A stretch of DNA of 64,000 nt from positions 744,001-808,000 of the forward strand of contig NKIN01000001.1 in NCBI GenBank assembly GCA_002255905.1. Direction: 5' to 3'. Within the stretch, counting starts at the first letter, position 1. Each line of letters begins with the position of its first letter. Origin of the DNA: Burkholderiales bacterium PBB1. Its GTDB lineage: Bacteria > Pseudomonadota > Gammaproteobacteria > Burkholderiales > Burkholderiaceae_C. Shown piece after piece: positions 53,569-64,000 of the stretch. The position numbers and the translations under genes were made by a program. The notes beneath the pieces are model-generated. The model saw only the letters and a list, made by a program, of their open reading frames with translations, did no database searches and had not been told where the DNA came from.

Positions 53569-54114
53569 TTACTTGGGGGCGGTGACCGTGACCAGCGCGG
53601 GGCGCAGCACGCGATCCGAAATCAGATAACCTTTTTGCAGCACGGCGACGACGGTGTTGGCCTCTTGCTCGGCCGGCACCACGCTGATGGCCTGGTGCTG
53701 ATGTGGGTCGAAGTTCGCGCCGGCGGCCGGATTGATCTCGATGACCCGGTTGCGCTCCAGCGCGCTGGCGAGTTGTCGCAAGGTGGCGTGTACGCCTTCG
53801 AGCAGTTGCTCCGGCGTGGCGCTGGGCAGGGCGATCGCCGCTTCCAGGCTGTCCTTCACCGGCAGCAGACTCTCGGCGAAACCTTCGACGGCGAACTTGC
53901 GTGCTTTCGAGATTTCGTCTTCAGCACGGCGGCGAGTGTTCTCGGCCTCGGCCTTGGCACGCAGGTAGGCGTCGGCCACTTCGGCGTGCTTGGCCTCGAG
54001 TTCGGCCAGCTTCGAGGCTGCTGCGGTGGCTGGGCCATCGGCTGCCGGGGTGCCATTGGCGCTGTTATGGATCGACGGATCGGCGTCTGCGGCTTGTGGT
54101 TCGTGTTGGCTCAT
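53569..54114 (-). CDS. grpE: Nucleotide exchange factor GrpE
   Basis: A 181-residue GrpE, the ADP-release factor for DnaK. The long coiled-coil helix ([37 protein letters not shown] region) and the beta domain with [13 protein letters not shown] and [18 protein letters not shown] are family signatures. The ATG at 54114 (MSQHEPQ) sits 27 bp after a heat-shock promoter. It precedes dnaK by about 100 bp. Confidence 0.95.
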   Translation of the reverse strand: MSQHEPQAADADPSIHNSANGTPAADGPATAAASKLAELEAKHAEVADAYLRAKAEAENTRRRAEDEISKARKFAVEGFAESLLPVKDSLEAAIALPSATPEQLLEGVHATLRQLASALERNRVIEINPAAGANFDPHQHQAISVVPAEQEANTVVAVLQKGYLISDRVLRPALVTVTAPK

Positions 54115-54140
54115 GTCGGCTCTGTTCCCTTCACTCCGGG

Positions 54141-54168
54141 ACATGAGGCCGATTCCCTCTGATTCAAG
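54141..54168 (-). promoter_or_regulatory. Heat-shock (sigma-32) promoter of grpE
   Basis: On the minus strand CTTGAA is followed after 14 bp by CCTCATGT, close to the sigma-32 consensus CTTGAA-N13-17-CCCCATNT. It ends 27 bp before the grpE ATG. Confidence 0.75.
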
Positions 54169-54209
54169 AGGGACTTTGCGGTGTCAGGGCGTCGCTTGTG
54201 GGCGCGCGG

Positions 54210-54602
54210 TCATTCGCCGTCGACCGAGGCGCTCCAGCGATTCCAGTCGGCCAGCTTGCGGCGATCGCGCTTCGTGGGCCGACCTTGTTCGATCGCCAGC
54301 GAAGGCTCGACCGATTCTCGGCGCTCTCGAGCCGCCTTTTCACGCAGCGCGATGCTCTCCGCCGTTTCGGCATACAGGGCCTGGGCGACGGGCGCGGGGC
54401 CCCGCATCTCGCTGAGCGCCACGACGGTGATGGTGCGCAGCACCGGTCCCTGCCGCAGCTCGATGCAGTCGCCCGGCCGCACCTCGCGCGAGGGTTTGGC
54501 CGATTGCGCATTCACGCTGATCCGACCCTTGCCGATCTCGTCGGTGGCCAGGCTGCGGGTCTTGTAGAAGCGGGCGGCCCACAGCCACTTGTCGAGTCTC
54601 AA
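54210..54602 (-). CDS. hslR: S4-domain heat-shock protein Hsp15
   Basis: A 130-residue RNA-binding protein. The S4 domain begins MRLDKWLWAARFYKTRSLA and continues with GRISVNAQSAKPSREVRPGD. The basic C-terminal tail (RPTKRDRRKLADWNRW) is typical. Hsp15 binds the nascent-chain-carrying 50S subunit in stalled ribosome recycling. It lies just upstream of grpE in the same direction. Confidence 0.9.
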   Translation of the reverse strand: MRLDKWLWAARFYKTRSLATDEIGKGRISVNAQSAKPSREVRPGDCIELRQGPVLRTITVVALSEMRGPAPVAQALYAETAESIALREKAARERRESVEPSLAIEQGRPTKRDRRKLADWNRWSASVDGE

Positions 54603-54645
54603 GTGCCCATCCCGTGCGTGGTGTCGTCAGTCAGCGGCCATCGGT

Positions 54646-55743
54646 TCAGCGCTGGGCTCCGAGCGCGAGCGCGCGCTCGCGCTGGGCCGCCAGCAAGGCA
54701 GCATTCGGCGGCGCGCTGCAGTCCCAGCCTTGCAGGTGCGTGATCGCGATGTCCGTCAGGGCCAGCAGCCACTCGTGCTGGTCGTTCAGGCAGGGCAGGT
54801 AGTTGAATTCGGCGCCCCCGGCATTCAAGAAGGCATCGCGGCCTTCCTGAGCGATTTCTTCCAGGGTTTCGAGACAGTCGGTGGCGAAACCGGGGCACAT
54901 GATGTCCACCCGCTTCACGCCCTGTGACGCCAAGGCCACCAACGTCGGCTCGGTGTACGGCTGCAGCCATTCGGCCTTGCCGAACCGGCTTTGAAACGTG
55001 ACCACCAGTTCCTCTGCGGGCAAGCCCAGGCGCTCCCCCAACAAACGCGCTGTCTTCAGGCACTGACAGTGATAGGGATCACCCAGCAGCAAGGTGCGGC
55101 GCGGCACGCCATGAAAACTGAGCACCAGCCGTTCAGGCCGGCCGTTGAGTTTCCAGTGCTCGGTGGCGCGCAAGGCCAGCGCGGCGATGTAGCCTGGGTG
55201 GTCGTGGTACTGGTTGACGAAGCGGAACTCCGGCAGCCAGCGCGCGAGCCGGCCCCAGTGGCACACCGCATCGCTCACGCTGGCCGTGGTGGGGCCGGAA
55301 TACTGCGGGTACAGCGGCAGCACCAGGACGCGGGTGATGCCGGCGGTGCGCAGCTCATCGAGCACCGCAGGAATGGCCGGCGAGCCGTAGCGCATCGCTG
55401 GACGCACCAGCACGCGGTGTCCACGCTCGCCAAGATAGCCTTGCAGCATCGCGGCCTGTTTCTGCGTCCAGACCTTCAGCGGCGAGCCTTCGTCCGTCCA
55501 GATGGTGGCGTACTTGGCCGCCGACTGCTTCGGTCGTACCTGCAGGATGATGCCGTTCAGAATGAACCACCAGACCAGCCGTGGAATCTCGACCACCCGC
55601 GGATCGCTGAGGAATTCCTTGAGGTAGCGCCGCAATGCGGGGGGTGTCGGGGCGTCCGGGGTACCCAGATTGCACAACAGCACCGCCGTGGTGGGTGTCA
55701 CAGGCTGACCATGTTCATGGGCGGGTTCAGGTGCGAAGGGCAT
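54646..55743 (-). CDS. hemH: Ferrochelatase
   Basis: A 365-residue enzyme that inserts Fe2+ into protoporphyrin IX in the last step of heme synthesis. Motifs: LLCNLGTPDAPTPPALRRYL, the active-site His in SFHGVPRRT, GDPYHCQC, and CPGFATDCLETLEEI. The ATG at 55743 is preferred to an upstream TTG at 55764. It precedes hslR with a 43-bp gap. Confidence 0.95.
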   Translation of the reverse strand: MPFAPEPAHEHGQPVTPTTAVLLCNLGTPDAPTPPALRRYLKEFLSDPRVVEIPRLVWWFILNGIILQVRPKQSAAKYATIWTDEGSPLKVWTQKQAAMLQGYLGERGHRVLVRPAMRYGSPAIPAVLDELRTAGITRVLVLPLYPQYSGPTTASVSDAVCHWGRLARWLPEFRFVNQYHDHPGYIAALALRATEHWKLNGRPERLVLSFHGVPRRTLLLGDPYHCQCLKTARLLGERLGLPAEELVVTFQSRFGKAEWLQPYTEPTLVALASQGVKRVDIMCPGFATDCLETLEEIAQEGRDAFLNAGGAEFNYLPCLNDQHEWLLALTDIAITHLQGWDCSAPPNAALLAAQRERALALGAQR

Positions 55744-55842
55744 GCAGGGTCCGCGGAGGGGCAACCGGCGATTATCGACGCAGGTCGAAGACCCGAGTAC
55801 GTTCAGCTCGACGACATGCTGCGCGGCGGGCCGCGGTTGCCA

Positions 55843-56793
55843 TCAGAGCTGTGCGGGAGGCTGTCTGGAGGTCTCGGCGAAACGCAGCACTTCGAATCGG
55901 ACACAAGGTGCCGTCGGATCGGACGGCGAGGTGCCCAGACCCACCACACCGCTGCCGTGCAGCGTGCAGGTGCCTCGCCGCAGCGTGACCACTTCGGCGT
56001 CGCCGCCGAAGCGAACGTACGTTCCGTTGTAGCTGAGGTCCGACAGCTGGAACGCCCCCCCGTGCCAGTCGATGCGGGCATGTGATCGCGAGACGCGGTT
56101 GTCGTCGATGCAGTAGGTGGCCTGGGTGCTGCGCCCCAGGATCACGGGCATGCTGCTGCTGGCGAAAACCTGGTTCACATCGAGCCAGATCAGGCGCACG
56201 CCTTCGGGCTCCGGGTTCGCCATGATGTCGCCGAAGGTGGTTGCAGCCATGTCGGTGAGCTGCTGCGTCTCGAGGATGTGCACCTCGACGGGCTCGACCC
56301 GACCGCGCAGCTGGAGGTGATCGAGGCGACGAAACTGGCCTTGCTCGTAGGCTGGCAGCGCCGCGAGAACGGTGGCGGTGGCCAGTGTCTCGTTGTCACC
56401 GGAGTGTTCGAGCAGGCGTGCGGCCACGTTGACGGCATCGCCGAAACAATCGCCTGCCATTTCGACCACCTCGCCGTAGGCCAGACCGACCTGCAGTTTC
56501 AGCGTGCGGCCGACAGGGGATGCCATGGACGCCGTGTGCGTGCTGCCTGAGGACAACGCCTCGTGCATCTCGATGGAGGCCCTGACAGCGGCAGAAGCGT
56601 CACTGAAGGTGGCCATCAGGCCGTCGCCGAGCGTCTTGACCAGCGTGCCGCCACGGGCGACCACGACACGCCCCAGCATCGCGATGCTTTGCGTCACCCA
56701 CTGGGTGGCAATGGCGTTGCCCAGGGACTCGTACAGACCTGTGCTGCCGCGCAGGTCGGCGAAGAGAACGCAACACGTGAGGGTTCGGGTCAT
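55843..56793 (-). CDS. Class III adenylate/guanylate cyclase with FHA domain
   Basis: A 316-residue cytoplasmic protein. The N-terminal cyclase domain (about 1-190) has one metal Asp in CVLFADLRGST, the second in TLGDGLMATF, and the transition-state Asn/Arg in FGDAVNVAARLLE. A C-terminal FHA domain (about 215-300) has RVSRSHARIDW and the NGTYV loop, and would bind phosphothreonine. Cyclase activity is plausible because the key residues look intact; ATP versus GTP cannot be decided. ATG 56793 was chosen over an upstream start. Confidence 0.88.
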   Translation of the reverse strand: MTRTLTCCVLFADLRGSTGLYESLGNAIATQWVTQSIAMLGRVVVARGGTLVKTLGDGLMATFSDASAAVRASIEMHEALSSGSTHTASMASPVGRTLKLQVGLAYGEVVEMAGDCFGDAVNVAARLLEHSGDNETLATATVLAALPAYEQGQFRRLDHLQLRGRVEPVEVHILETQQLTDMAATTFGDIMANPEPEGVRLIWLDVNQVFASSSMPVILGRSTQATYCIDDNRVSRSHARIDWHGGAFQLSDLSYNGTYVRFGGDAEVVTLRRGTCTLHGSGVVGLGTSPSDPTAPCVRFEVLRFAETSRQPPAQL

Positions 56794-56840
56794 CCGCAGC
56801 AAGCCGTGATCGAAGTCACAGTCTAGCGTCAACAGGCGAA

Positions 56841-56868
56841 AAAAAGCCCCACCGGGCGGTGAGGCTGG
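56841..56868 (-). terminator. Rho-independent terminator of rpoD
   Basis: On the minus strand AGCCTCACC and GGTGGGGCT form a 9-bp stem (one G-T pair) with a short loop, followed by a run of seven T residues. It lies 18 bp after the rpoD stop. Confidence 0.9.
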
Positions 56869-56886
56869 ATGCTTCGGTGGAAGCGA

Positions 56887-59115
<2,229 letters not shown>

Positions 59116-59133
59116 GCAATTCCTAAATGGGAC

Positions 59134-59183
59134 GGGGGTTCAACCCCCAGGGCTCTACAGGTGGAGTCGAACGGATCGTTCGA
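59134..59183. repeat. Two palindromes in the rpoD leader
   Basis: GGGGGTT and AACCCCC form a 15-bp palindrome at 59134-59148, and TCGAACG and CGTTCGA surround GAT at 59167-59183. Both lie 20-70 bp upstream of the rpoD start codon and could form leader hairpins or protein sites. Confidence 0.5.
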
Positions 59184-59385
59184 CAAGCTCCGCATTCGGT
59201 GAATTGGCGGCAGAACCCACCGACCATGTCGCCGGATTCCATCGGCAATCACGCCCGTGACCTGGCTGTCAGGGTGGATGCTGTCGCAATCACTGGAAAT
59301 GCAGCAGTTTTGGCGCAGCAGAGGATTATACCGTTCCACGCCTGAGGAAGGCCGTGTTTCGAGCCTTTCCGTCAGTCGGCAAACC

Positions 59386-61224
59386 TCATGTCGGCTGCGG
59401 TGTGGATCGCGCCAGCGCGGCCTTCAGGCGCGATCGGCTTTGCATCAGCAGTGCGCTGCGCGCCTGGATGTCTGGCGACATCAGCCCGGATTCGAACAGC
59501 AGCTTCAGTTCGTGATCAACCTCTTGAAGGCGCAGCTGATCGAGCAGCAGATCGAGCTGGCATTTCAGGTCGGTCTGGTCCTCCGGATCGTGGAAGCGGG
59601 CGATGCGGTCGAGTGTGGCGCGGGCGAGGGTGTCATCGCTTGCGGCTCGCATCAACTCGTCGAGCAGCGCGGCGGGACCGATCGGCCCATGTTCGTGAAG
59701 GCAGCGCTCCACCTGGGCAAGCAGCGTTGCGTATGGCGCCGCCTGATCGGCCAGCAGGTCGTGTGCATCGCCGTCGATCTCCCACCACAACTCCGCGCGG
59801 TGCAGCAGCAGCCACAGCACCCGATCCAGCTGGTTCGCCGTGCCCTGGCGCGCCGCCCTGACAAGGCGGCGAGGGGCGACGGTGGCGTCTGCTGCGGGTT
59901 GGCGGGCTTTCGCAGCGCTGGTCTGCCACAGTTCACTCAGCTCGCTGACCGCCAGCGTCGCGGTGTTCGCAATCTCGCCGAGCAGCTGACGCTTCAAGGC
60001 GCCATCGGGCAGCATCGACCAAAGCGGGCGGGCGACTGCGAGAAAACGCGCGCGACCCTCTGCGCTGGCCATGTCGCAACCCTCCTGGGCCACCGCGATC
60101 AGCTGGCGCGACAGTGGCACGGCCTGCTCGATGCAGCGGGCAAAGCCGTCGGTGCCGTGCTCGCGCACATAGGAATCGGGATCGTGCTCCTTGGGCAGAA
60201 ACAAGAAGCGGATGCTGCGCACATCGGTGGCATGGGGGAGGGCTGCCTCCAGTGCGCGACCCGCCGCACGTCGGCCCGCCGCGTCGCCGTCGAAGCTGAA
60301 TACCACCGCGTCGGTGAAGCGGAACAGCTTTTGCACGTGCTCTGCGGTGCAGGCGGTGCCGAGCGTCGCCACCGCGTTCGGAAAGCCCAGCTGTGCCAGC
60401 GCCACCACGTCCATGTAGCCCTCGACCACCAGCACAAAACCGTGCTGCCGGATGGCCGCTCGCGCCTCGAACAGGCCGTACAACTCGCGGCCCTTGCTGA
60501 AGACTGGCGTCTCGGGTGAATTCAGGTACTTCGGCTCGCCACGGTCGAGCACCCGTCCGCCGAAGCCGATCACATCGCCTTGCACCGAGCGGATCGGAAA
60601 CATGATGCGGTCGCGAAAGCGGTCGTAGCGTTTTGCGTCAGCCGACGGATCGTCGGCGTCGTGGACGATGACCAGGCCGCTTTCTTCGAGCAGCGGATCG
60701 TCGTAGCGGGGGAATGCGCTGGCCAGGGGGCGCCAGCCTTCGGGGGCATAGCCCATGGCGAAACGGGCTGCGATTTCGCCGCTGAGGCCTCGTTGCTTGA
60801 GGTAGTCGATCGCTCGCGGGCTGGCCTTGAGCTGCTGCCGATAGTGAGTTGCCGCCTTCGCCAGCACGTCGGTCAGTGTGCCCTGCCGCTCCTTGATCTG
60901 AGCGGCGCGTGCGCGCTCCTCGGGAGAGCGGTCGTCTTGCGGCACGGTCATGCCAACCTGCTGAGCCAGATCGTTGACCGCATCGAGGAAGCCCATACCA
61001 GCGTGCTCCATCAGGAACCCGATGGCGTTGCCATGCACTCCGCAACCGAAGCAGTGGTAGGTCTGGCGGGTGGGGCTGACGGCGAAACTGGGGGACTTTT
61101 CGCTGTGGAACGGGCACAAACCCATGTGGTTTGCGCCCGACTTCTTCAGCGTGACGTGCCGGCCAACGATGTCGGCGATGTCGACGCGGGAGAGCAGATC
61201 CTGGATGAACGAAGGCGCGATCAC
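59386..61224 (-). CDS. dnaG: DNA primase DnaG
   Basis: A 612-residue primase that makes RNA primers at the fork. An N-terminal CHC2 zinc finger (CPFHSEKSPSF... CFGCGVHGNAIGF) binds DNA. The TOPRIM domain has VVEGYMDVVALAQLG and FSFDGDAAGRRAAGR. The C-terminal helicase-binding domain is shorter and more divergent. It is upstream of rpoD, the usual macromolecular-synthesis order (without rpsU). Confidence 0.96.
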   Translation of the reverse strand: MIAPSFIQDLLSRVDIADIVGRHVTLKKSGANHMGLCPFHSEKSPSFAVSPTRQTYHCFGCGVHGNAIGFLMEHAGMGFLDAVNDLAQQVGMTVPQDDRSPEERARAAQIKERQGTLTDVLAKAATHYRQQLKASPRAIDYLKQRGLSGEIAARFAMGYAPEGWRPLASAFPRYDDPLLEESGLVIVHDADDPSADAKRYDRFRDRIMFPIRSVQGDVIGFGGRVLDRGEPKYLNSPETPVFSKGRELYGLFEARAAIRQHGFVLVVEGYMDVVALAQLGFPNAVATLGTACTAEHVQKLFRFTDAVVFSFDGDAAGRRAAGRALEAALPHATDVRSIRFLFLPKEHDPDSYVREHGTDGFARCIEQAVPLSRQLIAVAQEGCDMASAEGRARFLAVARPLWSMLPDGALKRQLLGEIANTATLAVSELSELWQTSAAKARQPAADATVAPRRLVRAARQGTANQLDRVLWLLLHRAELWWEIDGDAHDLLADQAAPYATLLAQVERCLHEHGPIGPAALLDELMRAASDDTLARATLDRIARFHDPEDQTDLKCQLDLLLDQLRLQEVDHELKLLFESGLMSPDIQARSALLMQSRSRLKAALARSTPQPT

Positions 61225-61309
61225 GCCTTCAGTTTAGCGGCGGGCCCCGCGGCGTTGGTGCGGGAGCCGGGTCTCCCGCCACGTCCACTGGGTGAGCCCT
61301 GCTGTCGAA

Positions 61310-61618
61310 TCAGACCGCGAAGTCGCTCAGTTGACGGCCAGAGGCGAGCGCGGCTTTCAGCCATTTGGGCTGCAGGCCGCGGCCGCTCCAGGATTCACCG
61401 GTGGCGGAATTGCGGTACTTCGCGGCGACCTTGCCGCCCTTGGCGGCGCTCGGTGCACGCGACGACGACTTCACGGAGATGTCGGCGACGGTCAGGCCGT
61501 ACTCCTGCATCAGGCTCCGGACTTGTGCAATTGCATTGGCAAGTTCTTGCTTGCGCGTCGATTCAATCGCCTTGTCGAGTTCTGCCTTTTGATTCAGCAA
61601 TTCTTTCAGTGTCGACAT
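61310..61618 (-). CDS. H-NS family nucleoid-associated protein
   Basis: A 102-residue H-NS-like histone. The N-terminal coiled coil (MSTLKELLNQKAELDKAI) dimerises, and the C-terminal DNA-binding motif ATGESWSGRGLQPKWLKAAL is the betaproteobacterial form. The ATG at 61618 has AAGGAAA upstream; the longer in-frame extension is not family sequence. It likely silences AT-rich genes. Confidence 0.92.
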   Translation of the reverse strand: MSTLKELLNQKAELDKAIESTRKQELANAIAQVRSLMQEYGLTVADISVKSSSRAPSAAKGGKVAAKYRNSATGESWSGRGLQPKWLKAALASGRQLSDFAV

Positions 61619-61672
61619 GAGCTTTCCTTTGAGCGTAGATAAATGGGGCGCCGTATAACTGCGCGCTCGACG

Positions 61673-61699
61673 AGTATACAAAACTCAGCGCACAGTCAA
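61673..61699 (-). promoter_or_regulatory. Sigma-70 promoter of the H-NS gene
   Basis: On the minus strand TTGACT and TATACT are spaced by 15 bp, 55 bp before the start codon. The surrounding 61680-61800 DNA is much more AT-rich than the rest of the window, as expected at an H-NS-autoregulated promoter. Confidence 0.65.
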
Positions 61700-61729
61700 A
61701 CCCGGATGCCATTAATCATTGTGAATCAA

Positions 61730-61757
61730 ACCGCAAAAACAACATCACGAGTGTGAT
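61730..61757 (-). terminator. Weak terminator-like hairpin after yggX
   Basis: On the minus strand ATCAC and GTGAT form a 5-bp stem with a 4-nt loop, followed by GTTGTTTTTG. It lies 34 bp after the yggX stop. The short stem makes this uncertain. Confidence 0.35.
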
Positions 61758-61790
61758 TTTCTGGTTCGAGTCGATTTCACAAAAAAATAC

Positions 61791-62063
61791 TCATATCGAT
61801 GGGGGAACGTAACCGGCCACCTGTTCTGCACCGTCGCCGAAAAAGAAATTCTCCATCTGCCGGGCCAGATACTGACGCGCCCGCAGGTCTGCCAGATTCA
61901 GTCGATTTTCGTTGACGAGCATCGTCTGGTGCTTCATCCACAGAGCCCAGGCTTCCTTGCTGACCTCGTTGTAGATGCGCTTGCCAAGCTCGCCCGGGTA
62001 GGGTGCGTAGTCGAGGCCTTCACCGACCTTTTTCAGATGGATGCAATTGACGGTGCGTGCCAT
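61791..62063 (-). CDS. yggX: Fe(2+)-trafficking / oxidative damage protection protein YggX
   Basis: A 90-residue protein of the YggX family. The N-terminal [19 protein letters not shown] carries the conserved Cys, followed by [37 protein letters not shown]-type sequence. It protects iron-sulfur clusters against oxidation in enterobacteria. The long upstream extension of the frame is discarded in favour of the family start. It lies between argA and the H-NS gene on the same strand. Confidence 0.93.
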   Translation of the reverse strand: MARTVNCIHLKKVGEGLDYAPYPGELGKRIYNEVSKEAWALWMKHQTMLVNENRLNLADLRARQYLARQMENFFFGDGAEQVAGYVPPSI

Positions 62064-62131
62064 GGGCAAGTCTCCAGTAAGGGTGGTGCAATCATTTAGC
62101 CAGTGAGCCGCAGCAGGCGGCAGATCGACGC

Positions 62132-63472
62132 TCAGGCCAGTGTCTTCACCAGCACTTGGGAGCGACGATCCCAGTTGTATTTGCGTTGCCGCGCCTCGGG
62201 CAGCCAGTCGGGCGAGACCTGTTCGAACCCGCGCTTGATGAACCAGTGCATCGTTCGCGTGGTCAGCACGAAGATGCTCTTCAAGCCCATCGCACGCGCA
62301 CGCTGCTCGATGCGTTTGAGAATCCGCTCGCCATCGCCTTGCCCTTGAACCTCGGGTGACACCGTCAGAGCGGCCATCTCGCCAGTCTGTTTTTCCGGAT
62401 AAGGGTATAGCGCAGCACAACCGAATATCACACCGTCGTGTTCGATGACGGTGTAGAAATCGATATCGCGTTCGATTTCAGTGCGATCCCTTTTCACCAG
62501 CGTCCCATCGTTTTCAAATGGAACGATCAACTGCAGAACGCCACCGATGTCATCGGCCGTGGCCTCGCGCAGACTTTCGAGTTTTTCGTCGACGATCATC
62601 GTGCCCACACCATCGTGGGTGAATGATTCCATCAGCACCGAGCCATCGACAGAAAACGGAATGATGTGCACGCGCACGACACCACTGCGGCTGGCCTTCA
62701 CGGCGTGCTGCAAATAAAACGCGGTATCGGTGGGCTGCTGTGGATTCGGCAGCGCCGCCAGCAGTTTTTCGGCATCGGCCAGGGTCAGTTCCTGATCGAT
62801 CTCGCTTTGCGGATCGGTGATGTCGAGCGGGATGCCTTTCACTTCGGTCACATAGATCAGCTTGTCGGCCTGCAACGAAATCGCTGCGCTGGCTGCAACG
62901 TCTTCCATGCTGAGATTGAAGGCTTCACCGGTGGGCGAAAAACCAAAGGGCGAGAGCATCACCAGCGCGCCGAAGTCGACGGCGCGGCGGATGCCGACCG
63001 CGTCGATCTTGCGTACGAGACCGGTGTGAAGGAAATCGACGCCGTCGATCACGCCCACCGGTTTGGCGGTGATGAAGTTGCCAGACACCACACGGATCTG
63101 GCTGCCCGCCATCGGCGTATTCGGCAGCCCTTGCGAGAACGCGGCTTCGATCTCGTAACGCAGCTGGCCCGCGGCCTCCTGTGCGCAGTCGAGTGCGATC
63201 GCGTCGGTCACGCGCATGCCGTGGCTGAAATGCGAGACGTGTCCCTTGGCCTTGAGCTGCTCTTCGACCTGCGGCCGAAAGCCGTGCACCAGCACGACCT
63301 TGATGCCCATGGCGTGGATCAGCGCGAGGTCCTGCGCGAAGGTGTTCAGCTTGCCGGCTGCGATCAGCTCACCGGCGATGGCGACGACGAAGGTCTTGCT
63401 GCGGTGCGCGTGGATGTACGGCGCGACCGAGCGGAACCACGGTACGAACGTGTGCGGGAAAACCAGGCTCAT
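62132..63472 (-). CDS. argA: N-acetylglutamate synthase ArgA
   Basis: A 446-residue enzyme that acetylates glutamate to begin arginine synthesis. The N-terminal amino-acid-kinase-like domain ([29 protein letters not shown]) is followed by a C-terminal GNAT domain ([34 protein letters not shown]). The start at 63472 (MSLVFPHTF) is preferred; MQNRTLF at 63505 is an alternative. It is divergent from hrpA. Confidence 0.94.
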   Translation of the reverse strand: MSLVFPHTFVPWFRSVAPYIHAHRSKTFVVAIAGELIAAGKLNTFAQDLALIHAMGIKVVLVHGFRPQVEEQLKAKGHVSHFSHGMRVTDAIALDCAQEAAGQLRYEIEAAFSQGLPNTPMAGSQIRVVSGNFITAKPVGVIDGVDFLHTGLVRKIDAVGIRRAVDFGALVMLSPFGFSPTGEAFNLSMEDVAASAAISLQADKLIYVTEVKGIPLDITDPQSEIDQELTLADAEKLLAALPNPQQPTDTAFYLQHAVKASRSGVVRVHIIPFSVDGSVLMESFTHDGVGTMIVDEKLESLREATADDIGGVLQLIVPFENDGTLVKRDRTEIERDIDFYTVIEHDGVIFGCAALYPYPEKQTGEMAALTVSPEVQGQGDGERILKRIEQRARAMGLKSIFVLTTRTMHWFIKRGFEQVSPDWLPEARQRKYNWDRRSQVLVKTLA

Positions 63473-63514
63473 CGTGGCGCTTTGAAATAATGTTCGATTT
63501 TGCATGAAGGCCCG

Positions 63515-64000
63515 ATGACGTCTGCCCCGCGAGCCCGCCCGACGCCCCGCTCCGTGCCCCGCGCGAATGCGACGCTCGCGAACCCGATTCCGCCGATCAC
63601 CTTCGCTGACACGCTGCCGGTCTCGGCACGGCGTGACGAGATCGCGAAGGCCATCGTGGCGCATCAGGTCGTCATCGTCTGCGGTGAGACCGGATCAGGC
63701 AAGACGACGCAACTGCCCAAGATTGCCTTGGCCCTCGGCCGGGGGCGCGGCGCCGGCGGTCGTGGCCTGATCGGTCACACGCAACCGCGCCGCATCGCGG
63801 CATCCAGCGTGGCCAAGCGCATCGCACAGGAGCTGAATTCGCCGCTGGGCGAGATCGTCGGATTCAAGGTCCGGTTTCAGGATCGGCTATCGCCCGGCGC
63901 CAGCGTCAAGCTGATGACCGACGGCATCCTGCTGGCCGAAACCCAGACCGATCCGCTGCTGCGCGCCTACGACACGCTGATCATCGACGAGGCCCACGAG
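63515..64000 (+). CDS. hrpA: ATP-dependent RNA helicase HrpA, 5' part (runs off the window)
   Basis: The first 162 codons of a DEAH-box helicase. After a Pro/Arg/Ala-rich start come the Q-like region ([19 protein letters not shown]), Walker [14 protein letters not shown], motif Ia [19 protein letters not shown] and TDGILLAE, and motif II as DEAHE at the very edge. The gene is cut by the window end, so no stop is visible. It is divergent from argA with about 40 bp between starts. Confidence 0.92.
   Translation, partial: MTSAPRARPTPRSVPRANATLANPIPPITFADTLPVSARRDEIAKAIVAHQVVIVCGETGSGKTTQLPKIALALGRGRGAGGRGLIGHTQPRRIAASSVAKRIAQELNSPLGEIVGFKVRFQDRLSPGASVKLMTDGILLAETQTDPLLRAYDTLIIDEAHE

Noticed and set aside
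61260-61279. Terminator between the H-NS gene and dnaG
   Set aside because: A 7-bp GC-rich stem exists (GCGGGAG with CTCCCGC) but no T-run follows on the minus strand, so it was not listed as a feature.

Overview
The window is GC-rich, densely packed bacterial chromosome. It looks like a betaproteobacterium of the order Burkholderiales, in the Leptothrix/Sphaerotilus/Rubrivivax neighbourhood. The clues are housekeeping genes of proteobacterial type (a sigma-70 with a long Lys/Ala-rich N-terminus, a short H-NS of the SGRG type, an ArgA-type acetylglutamate synthase, YggX), a grpE/dnaK/dnaJ heat-shock cluster with a sigma-32 type promoter, and very strong third-position GC that produces long antisense shadow frames. 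The genus is an inference. No insertion sequence, prophage, integron or CRISPR array was seen.

Layout. 1-5.6 kb is a signalling operon: a receiver-GGDEF protein, a receiver-PAS protein, an orphan periplasmic binding protein and a hybrid histidine kinase. 5.6-7.3 kb carries a VF530-family gene and dctA, divergent from an OmpR/QseC-like two-component pair (7.4-9.5 kb). 9.5-14.0 kb is a tight minus-strand operon of five genes: a thermostable-hemolysin/GNAT-like protein, an acyl-AMP ligase-like protein, a heme-oxygenase-like diiron protein, a short-chain dehydrogenase and an exported TPR protein. A second, paralogous TPR gene lies just upstream. This is the best candidate in the window for an undescribed biosynthetic system. 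14.9-18.8 kb holds thiamin genes (thiD, and divergent thiOSGE), followed by a haloacid dehalogenase, a DAHP synthase and tRNA-Asn with a terminator. 21.0-25.5 kb has a MarC-family gene and modEABC with a probable ModE operator.

25.7-45.8 kb is one two-partner secretion locus. A roughly 6,130-residue filamentous adhesin (LktA/FHA-like TpsA) overlaps its TpsB transporter by 4 bp. The exoprotein contains large tandem modules with acidic linkers, cysteine pairs and helical inserts.

45.8-64 kb is mostly core genome: small unknown proteins, a TerB-like protein, dnaB, a receiver-TPR regulator, dnaJ, dnaK, grpE, hslR, hemH, a cyclase-FHA protein, rpoD, dnaG, an H-NS gene, yggX and argA. The 5' part of hrpA runs off the right edge. 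Regulatory sequences supported here include a sigma-32 type promoter for grpE, a DnaA-box palindrome upstream of dnaK, a sigma-70 promoter for hns, terminators after tRNA-Asn and rpoD, and a likely ModE box.
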